Made by a program: the position numbers and the translations under genes. A model generated the notes under the pieces. That model had not been told where the DNA came from, ran no database searches, and saw nothing but the letters and a program-made list of their open reading frames with translations. Below are positions 6,384 through 10,145 of a stretch of 10,145 nt of DNA, piece by piece. This DNA is from Nanobdellota archaeon (GTDB lineage: Archaea; Nanobdellota; Nanobdellia; Pacearchaeales; GW2011-AR1), in assembly GCA_018821425.1 (NCBI GenBank), contig JAHJMH010000070.1, positions 1 to 10,145 on the forward strand. The letters run 5' to 3'. Position 1 is the first letter of the stretch. Every line of letters starts with the position of its first letter.

Positions 6384-7166
6384 ATGAGAACTTTCCAAAT
6401 TCCAAATCTAAAGGAAATCTTAAAGCCGCGTTGGGCACACAAGCCAGGATTCGGTATGAGCAAAAGATTTGTTCTTCATAAACGAGAATCTTTTCAGCAG
6501 TCGACGGCACCCGAAGACAAAATGCTTCTAAAAAAACTCGGAATAAAAAAAGGCGAAAAAGTTTTGGCTGTTGCGGGCTATTACGCGTCGTGGGCATCTG
6601 AAATCGCGCGCCTCGGCGCAAAGGTTGATTACTCTGATATCTCAAAGGAAATGGTTGCATGGAGTAAAAAAGAATATGGAAAACTTTTCAAAAAATACAT
6701 TTGTAGCAACTACGAATTAGTTCCTAAAAAACAAAACGAATACGACTGGACTTTTACCTTTGAGGCGTGCGGCGGCGGAAGCGGATTACCAATTGCATTT
6801 CTCCGTTCCTTGCTAAATAAAAAAGGAGGAATCCTTGTCTACTCTTTTCGTTACGGAAAATCAAAAGCAAACATGGGAAACAAGCCCCGCACATACCTCC
6901 AAATTGTAAAAACTCTTTCAAAAATTTACAAAACAAAATGCGAGATAAAAAATTTCAATATAAAAAGTCACAGGTTTGAAAAACCAACAATGATGATAAA
7001 GCATAGAATCCATACCATCAAGACAAATAAAAAAGCTCGCGAGCTCGCAAAAAGCGATTTGCTCGCATTAACTAAAAATAAATTTTCTAAAAATAATCTC
7101 GAGCGGTTAAATGCTTTAGCAGAAATCCTCGAGGATGATTATGTTAAAGAATACAGGTTGAAATGA
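6384..7166 (+). CDS. Class I SAM-dependent methyltransferase-like protein, divergent motif I
   Basis: A 260-aa soluble protein with a Rossmann-type pattern. Strand 1 and the SAM loop are KVLAVAGYYASWASEIARLG (59-78), where the usual VLDxGxGxG is replaced by VLAVAGYYAS. Strand 2 follows as KVDYSDISKEMV (80-91), whose acid (D82 or D85) would hold the SAM ribose. Strand 4 is probably YDWTFTFEACGGG, followed by a leucine-rich helix (PIAFLRSLLNKKGGILVYSF), the standard class I layout. The C-terminal third is very basic and might bind nucleic acid. The missing glycine-rich motif leaves SAM binding unproven. Substrate unknown. Its stop overlaps the next start (ATGA at 7163), so it was probably translated together with the phosphoesterase remnant that follows, which hints at a nucleic-acid role. 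Confidence 0.7.
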   Translation: MRTFQIPNLKEILKPRWAHKPGFGMSKRFVLHKRESFQQSTAPEDKMLLKKLGIKKGEKVLAVAGYYASWASEIARLGAKVDYSDISKEMVAWSKKEYGKLFKKYICSNYELVPKKQNEYDWTFTFEACGGGSGLPIAFLRSLLNKKGGILVYSFRYGKSKANMGNKPRTYLQIVKTLSKIYKTKCEIKNFNIKSHRFEKPTMMIKHRIHTIKTNKKARELAKSDLLALTKNKFSKNNLERLNALAEILEDDYVKEYRLK

Positions 7167-7240
7167 CTCTGACAAAATACAAACAAAAAAGAAAATTCTC
7201 CGAGACACCGAGTGAAGGATTAACTTACATTTATTATTAA
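7163..7240 (+). pseudogene. 5' remnant of a LigD-type 3'-phosphoesterase gene
   Basis: Starting at the ATGA overlap with the methyltransferase stop, the frame reads MTLTKYKQKRKFSETPSEG and then LTYIYY and a stop. The first part matches the conserved N-terminus of the LigD 3'-phosphoesterase domain (Y..KR.F..TPEP), an enzyme that trims 3' ends before end-joining ligation and also occurs as a stand-alone archaeal protein of about 110-200 aa. The rest of the domain, including its metal-binding histidines, is absent. The break falls near 7208-7222, where the minus-strand gene at 7220-7597 ends. A second start with a very similar N-terminus occurs at 10113. The best reading is a gene interrupted by the intervening cluster. 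The assignment rests on only about 19 residues. Confidence 0.55.
7174..7197 (-). terminator. Possible T-rich terminator of the minus-strand cluster
   Basis: Read on the minus strand, about 25 nt after the stop at 7220, the sequence is TTTTCTTTTTTG followed by TTTGTATTTTG. Archaeal RNA polymerase commonly terminates at such T tracts without a hairpin. The same bases are the lysine-rich codons of the phosphoesterase remnant, so the T tract may be incidental. Confidence 0.3.
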
Positions 7241-7597
7241 TGTGCCTCTATAAGTCCCAGAATGTTTACTTTCTCCTGAAGTAGGACCTATAAATTCAAA
7301 TCTTCTACCACGTAATTTGTTCTTTTTTAGATATGTTACAACAGCTTCAAGAGTGTTTTTAGTTACAGAAGTGCCTTCATCACTAAAATATTCATTATAT
7401 TTTAAAGGTTTTTTCCAGAGTCTTCTTTTTTTGTTGTCTCTAATTCCATATAATTGAGTTTCAAAAAAATGTTGATATCTGGAGTCTGTTTGAATATAAA
7501 TGGCTCTTTCTTCTAAATCTATTTTATATTCAGAAGTTATTCGATTTCTATCTATCTCATCACAAATTCTTTCTCCAACTTCTGTTTCGTAAGTCAT
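7220..7597 (-). CDS. Hypothetical protein, 125 aa
   Basis: I do not recognise this protein. It is soluble and charged, with no membrane segment, signal peptide or cysteine pair. An acidic N-terminus (about 1-40) alternates predicted strands and helices. A basic middle (GIRDNKKRRLWKKPLKY, 51-67) and a helix (TLEAVVTYLKKNKLRGRR, 82-99) could touch nucleic acid. A strand-rich tail contains TYRGTLIINVS. ATG 7597 is supported by a TATA box (TTTATAAA, 7621-7628) centred 27.5 nt upstream, so the gene seems to have its own leaderless message although it ends the sigma/SWIM/HNH cluster and follows the HNH gene by 33 nt. Its 3' end touches the remnant phosphoesterase frame and marks the left edge of the putative insertion. 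Confidence 0.65.
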   Translation of the reverse strand: MTYETEVGERICDEIDRNRITSEYKIDLEERAIYIQTDSRYQHFFETQLYGIRDNKKRRLWKKPLKYNEYFSDEGTSVTKNTLEAVVTYLKKNKLRGRRFEFIGPTSGESKHSGTYRGTLIINVS

Positions 7598-7620
7598 GTT
7601 AAAATTTTAGAAACTTTGAT

Positions 7621-7628
7621 TTTATAAA
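7621..7628 (-). promoter_or_regulatory. TATA box of the 125-aa gene
   Basis: TTTATAAA, centred 27.5 nt before ATG 7597, lies between the HNH stop (7631) and the gene. It predicts a leaderless transcript separate from the upstream genes. Confidence 0.65.
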
Positions 7629-7630
7629 TG

Positions 7631-7957
7631 TTATTGAAATTTAAATCCATGGAGTTTTTCATGTTCTTCTTGGGTTAAGATTTGTAAATTATTGGGCTGG
7701 TTATTTAATCTATTTTCATCTATGTGGTGGACTTGGTAATGATTGAAAAGTAAAGAGTAATCATTTATATTGGGTTCGTATATTTCTATTCTGGCTATGA
7801 ATCTATGAACTAAGATTTTAGAGTTTCTAAATTTTAGATAGCCATCTGGGTCAAGTTCTGTTTTGAATAAATTTAATCTTCCCTTTTTGTAATTGTCTAT
7901 TTCTGAGAAAGTGGTTTCAAGTAGTGGGAATATGGGATTATTCAAAGAGGACATCAT
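7631..7957 (-). CDS. HNH endonuclease
   Basis: A 108-aa protein with a typical HNH core near the C-terminus: VHHIDENRLNNQPNNLQIL (76-94) and EEHEKLHG (97-104). The catalytic histidine is probably H78; N90 and H99/H103 complete the metal site. The VHR at 50-52 and the preceding DGYLKFRNSKILVHR strand pair resemble small HNH_3-type nucleases of phages and homing elements. The start (ATGATG, 7952-7957) lies inside the SWIM gene, overlapping it by 20 nt in the +1 frame, so translation is probably coupled. The N-terminal ~35 residues match nothing I know and may direct target recognition. It could be a free-standing homing nuclease that moves the cluster, or a working part of it; the sequence does not decide. 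Confidence 0.85.
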   Translation of the reverse strand: MMSSLNNPIFPLLETTFSEIDNYKKGRLNLFKTELDPDGYLKFRNSKILVHRFIARIEIYEPNINDYSLLFNHYQVHHIDENRLNNQPNNLQILTQEEHEKLHGFKFQ

Positions 7958-9155
7958 GAGCTTTTTGATAAGATTGATTATCTAATTTTTTAAGATTGTC
8001 AATACTAATATTATAAGGGTCCTCTAAAAATCTGACTAAATAATGTCCTGGGGAAGAATTAAGGGTTTGTGTATAACCGAGGTGTTCTACATCTAAAAGC
8101 ATTTTAGTATTGAGCAAGATTTCCATTTCTATCTCGTTAAGGGTTCTTTCAGAGCCATTAGCTTTAATTGTTACTTTTCTTCGCATTACATCTAAAAAAT
8201 GAGTTAAATTTCTCCCAGGTTTGTAAGTAATATCTGATAATAAAGGCATAGAACCTGAGTTTGCTCTAATGAATTTTTCAAGACTTTTCAGTTCTTCTAA
8301 GATTTGTTCTTTTTGTTTTTCTGTGGTTGGATACGTTAATCTTGCCTCTCTTTTTTTATAATTAGATTCAGCATTTTTAACAGCGATGTGTGTTTTTTCT
8401 CTATAGGGTTGATCTAATTCTAAGGCTGCTACTGCATGGGCGCAGAATAATTCTTCGGGTTTTGTCCATCTTTTATGGAGTCTTATGGTATATTTTGAAA
8501 ATTCACAACTACATTCAGTAAATAATCTTAAGGGTCCCGTATATTTAGTTTTGGTCCTTACAGGGAGATCTCTAAAAAAGATAGTGTGCATTTTATTTTT
8601 GGTTCTGGATGGAATTTCAATTATAGATTGGTCACTATAATCATTAATCTTAACCTGTCTTTCTTTTAATTTTTGTATGGCTTTTGCAGGTTCTTTGTCT
8701 AAGAACCAAGCATATTCTCTTCCATGTATGTTAAAAATTAATGGATGATAAATAGACCTGCTATCTGGAGACATTAAATGAAAACCAGTCCAAATTTCAT
8801 TCTGTTTTTTATCTGAAATAATATCTTCAAGGGTTCTTTTTGTATGTTCATGTAAATCAAATCTTTCTTCTCTTGCTTTTCGATTTGTCCATCTTACACT
8901 TCCTTCTTGATTTTTTATTCTGATTCTATTTCCATATTTCCAGGTTTCTTTGGCGTCGAATTCTTCTTGAAGAAGGGGTTTTGTTATTAGAAATCTCTCT
9001 TCGGGTTTTAATTCTTCTATTGCTTGAACAAGTTCCGTATAAAGAATATCTCCTGAAGTAATTGGAATAAGACCCTTAGAACGAATCTCCTTTAGTGTGG
9101 GAAAATCTCGATTAAACCAAGTTTCTGGAAGTTCTTGAGTTCCTATAACTGCCAT
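7938..9155 (-). CDS. SWIM zinc-finger domain protein, 405 aa
   Basis: Residues 215-240 carry the SWIM signature CxC-x20-CxH: ECSCEF (C215, C217) then LFCAHAVAAL (C238, H240), a zinc site found in proteins that bind DNA or protein partners. The N-terminal ~200 residues are mixed, with a possible beta segment around HPLIFNIHGREYAWFL (137-152). The C-terminal part after the finger has a helical, possibly coiled-coil stretch (about 255-295, TEKQKEQILEELKSLEKF). No membrane segment is seen, and no helicase or transposase motif, although SWIM fingers often accompany those. The gene follows the sigma gene by 32 nt and overlaps the HNH gene by 20 nt. TATA-like CTTAAAAA (9178-9185) is centred 26.5 nt before ATG 9155, so it may also have its own promoter. 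A partner or regulator of the sigma factor is plausible but unproven. Confidence 0.75.
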   Translation of the reverse strand: MAVIGTQELPETWFNRDFPTLKEIRSKGLIPITSGDILYTELVQAIEELKPEERFLITKPLLQEEFDAKETWKYGNRIRIKNQEGSVRWTNRKAREERFDLHEHTKRTLEDIISDKKQNEIWTGFHLMSPDSRSIYHPLIFNIHGREYAWFLDKEPAKAIQKLKERQVKINDYSDQSIIEIPSRTKNKMHTIFFRDLPVRTKTKYTGPLRLFTECSCEFSKYTIRLHKRWTKPEELFCAHAVAALELDQPYREKTHIAVKNAESNYKKREARLTYPTTEKQKEQILEELKSLEKFIRANSGSMPLLSDITYKPGRNLTHFLDVMRRKVTIKANGSERTLNEIEMEILLNTKMLLDVEHLGYTQTLNSSPGHYLVRFLEDPYNISIDNLKKLDNQSYQKAHDVLFE

Positions 9156-9177
9156 AGTTTATTTTAAGAAAACAAAG

Positions 9178-9185
9178 TTTTTAAG
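9178..9185 (-). promoter_or_regulatory. Possible TATA box of the SWIM gene
   Basis: CTTAAAAA in the 32-nt gap after the sigma gene is centred 26.5 nt before ATG 9155. The spacing fits the leaderless pattern of the window, but the motif is weak, and read-through from the sigma gene is equally possible. Confidence 0.4.
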
Positions 9186-9187
9186 AA

Positions 9188-10027
9188 TTACTTTTCTAAA
9201 TAAGGTGATAATTTTTCAGCTCTGGAAGGGTGTCTTAGTTTTTCCAAGGCTTTATCTCTAATTTGTCGGATTCTTTCTCTTGTGACTCCTAATCTATTTC
9301 CAATTTCTTCTAAAGTTTCTTCTTCTCCATCTAAACCAAAATATGATTTTAAAACTTCTTGTTCTCTTTCTTGGAGGCTGGAGATGACCTGTTCTATGTT
9401 TTCTCTTAAAACTGCTACATCTAAAGATTCACCCTGAATTGGTTGATCGGGGTCTGTTATTGTTTCCAGAAGGGATTTTTTATAGTCTTCACCTATCGGA
9501 CTATCCAAACTGAGGATTCTCTTATAGTAATTTAAGATATTGGCTATTCTTCTTTCAGACATGTTTAATTCTTCAGCAAGATAAGGAAGGTCGCGAGTGA
9601 ACTCATGTGTTTCCTGTTCTCGTCTTCTAGAGGTTCTTTCTATTTTTGAGATTATCTCTGGGATATTGGCAGGGCGTCTTATGATAGAAGTTTGTTTCAA
9701 AGCATTCAAGATGGCTTGTCTAATCCACCAGACCGCATAAGAAATGAATTTATAGCCGCGTTTTCCATCAAACCTATCTGTTGCGACAATTAAACCTACG
9801 TTGCCCTCAGATATTAAATCCGTCAAAGGTAAGCCGCGATTTTGGTACGTGGAGGCGATGGTTACGACGAAACGAGTATTGGCTTCGATAAGTTGAGTCC
9901 TGGCTTTTAAGTCTCCTTTTTTAATCCTTCTAGCGAGGGCATATTCTTCTTCTCGAGTATAGGGTTGGAATGATTCGATATCTTTGAAATATCGCTTTAG
10001 ACTTTGATCGTTTCCAAGATTATTCAT
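9188..10027 (-). CDS. Bacterial-type sigma-70 factor (RpoD/RpoS-like)
   Basis: A complete 279-aa sigma factor lacking region 1.1. Region 1.2 spans about 5-40. Region 2 holds the clamp-binding helix LTDLISEGNVGLIVATDRFD (68-87) and the -10-reading helix YAVWWIRQAI (97-106). Region 3 includes IRRPANIPEI (116-125) and the finger LDSPIGEDYKKSL (174-186), which in bacteria reaches the active-site cleft. Region 4 (about 213-270) ends with GVTRERIRQIRDKALEKLRH, nearly identical to the E. coli RpoD -35-reading helix. Bacterial sigma binds beta-prime and steers promoter choice. Archaea normally use TBP and TFB, yet bacterial-like sigma factors have been reported in archaeal single-cell genomes. No anti-sigma gene is nearby. 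The gene has a TATA-like box (10052-10059) 28 nt before its ATG and no Shine-Dalgarno. How it would fit an archaeal polymerase is unknown. Confidence 0.95.
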   Translation of the reverse strand: MNNLGNDQSLKRYFKDIESFQPYTREEEYALARRIKKGDLKARTQLIEANTRFVVTIASTYQNRGLPLTDLISEGNVGLIVATDRFDGKRGYKFISYAVWWIRQAILNALKQTSIIRRPANIPEIISKIERTSRRREQETHEFTRDLPYLAEELNMSERRIANILNYYKRILSLDSPIGEDYKKSLLETITDPDQPIQGESLDVAVLRENIEQVISSLQEREQEVLKSYFGLDGEEETLEEIGNRLGVTRERIRQIRDKALEKLRHPSRAEKLSPYLEK

Positions 10028-10051
10028 TTTAAACTGTTATAATCATGAGAG

Positions 10052-10059
10052 TTAAAAAG
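10052..10059 (-). promoter_or_regulatory. TATA-like box of the sigma factor gene
   Basis: Minus-strand CTTTTTAA is centred about 28 nt before ATG 10027, the same spacing as at the leaderless genes here. A second A/T box (TTTATAAA, 10084-10091) reads well on the plus strand, so the two genes diverge from one 85-nt region. Confidence 0.45.
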
Positions 10060-10083
10060 TTATCTAATCTTCAAAATAAAACA

Positions 10084-10091
10084 TTTATAAA
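10084..10091 (+). promoter_or_regulatory. TATA box of the gene starting at 10113
   Basis: TTTATAAA is centred 25.5 nt before ATG 10113 on the plus strand, predicting a leaderless transcript for the truncated phosphoesterase-like frame. Confidence 0.6.
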
Positions 10092-10112
10092 AATAATTAT
10101 TATCTAAGATAA

Positions 10113-10145
10113 ATGTCCTTGACACAATATTCTAAAAAAAGAAAA
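10113..10145 (+). CDS. Start of a second LigD-type phosphoesterase-like frame, cut by the window end
   Basis: Eleven codons are visible: MSLTQYSKKRK. They match the first eleven of the remnant at 7163 (MTLTKYKQKRK) at seven positions and fit the conserved Y..KR start of LigD 3'-phosphoesterase domains. A TATA box at the leaderless distance supports a real start. If correct, this may be the intact gene of which 7163-7240 is the displaced front end, or a paralogue. The visible part is too short to prove either. Confidence 0.45.
   Translation, partial: MSLTQYSKKRK

Larger units (their letters stand above)
7208..10112. mobile_element. Putative inserted cluster (sigma, SWIM, HNH, 125-aa gene)
   Basis: The four minus-strand genes and the promoter at 10084 lie between two versions of the same N-terminal coding segment: a broken plus-strand start at 7163 and a second plus-strand start at 10113. 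Over the 33 nt available, the two match at 24 positions. That is too diverged for a simple target-site duplication, but fits an element that brought its own replacement 5' end, or recombination between related genes. No integrase, transposase or terminal inverted repeat is visible. The HNH nuclease is the only possible mobility gene. Both boundaries are approximate. Confidence 0.4.

Noticed and set aside
6080..6936. Minus-strand frames of 60-96 codons at 6080-6292, 6370-6660 and 6754-6936
   Set aside because: They are shadows of the anchored protein and methyltransferase genes on the other strand.
7938..7957. SWIM and HNH frames as one protein joined by a frameshift
   Set aside because: Each frame has its own proper end or start (SWIM stop; ATGATG for HNH), and no slippery heptamer is seen in the 20-nt overlap.
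10119..10124. TTGACA resembling a bacterial -35 box near the sigma gene
   Set aside because: It is codons 3-4 of the frame at 10113, no -10 box follows inside the window, and the same position in the remnant reads CTGACA.

Overview
The window looks like part of a small archaeal genome of the DPANN type, close to Woesearchaeota/Pacearchaeota. The 16S rRNA has archaeal signatures: the 5' end reads TCCAGTTGATCCTGCTGG, and the region near E. coli position 950 reads GGTTCAATTGGATTATACACC. Nearly every protein gene has an archaeal TATA box about 25-28 nt before its start codon and no Shine-Dalgarno sequence, so leaderless transcription seems to be the rule. The lineage is inferred from the rRNA text without a tree.

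The left half (1-5400) is an rRNA operon read leftwards on the minus strand. It runs from a strong BRE/TATA promoter (about 5378-5394) through a structured leader, 16S rRNA and a spacer to a 23S rRNA cut off by the window edge at about E. coli position 2410. The 23S gene holds a complete group I intron (484-1242) at E. coli position 1923, with a LAGLIDADG homing endonuclease gene in its P6 region. The spacer holds a tRNA-Ala(UGC) on the opposite strand to the rRNAs. A structured element with compensatory base changes occurs once in the 16S leader and once in the 23S leader. A near-perfect helix joins the 16S leader and trailer.

The middle (5400-7240) holds a 2H phosphoesterase (2'-5' RNA ligase-like, minus), a membrane-anchored cysteine-containing small protein (plus), a divergent class I methyltransferase (plus), and, overlapping the methyltransferase stop by ATGA, the first ~19 codons of what looks like a LigD-type 3'-phosphoesterase that then breaks off.

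The right part (7220-10030) is a four-gene minus-strand cluster. In transcription order it holds a bacterial sigma-70 factor (regions 1.2 to 4.2), a 405-aa SWIM zinc-finger protein, an HNH nuclease overlapping the SWIM gene by 20 nt, and an unrecognised 125-aa protein. Just beyond it, at 10113, a plus-strand reading frame starts with almost the same N-terminus as the broken phosphoesterase. The sigma/SWIM/HNH cluster thus sits between two versions of one gene start, as an insertion would. This cluster is the most unusual part of the window: a complete bacterial initiation factor in an archaeon, expressed from archaeal promoters, with possible partner genes.
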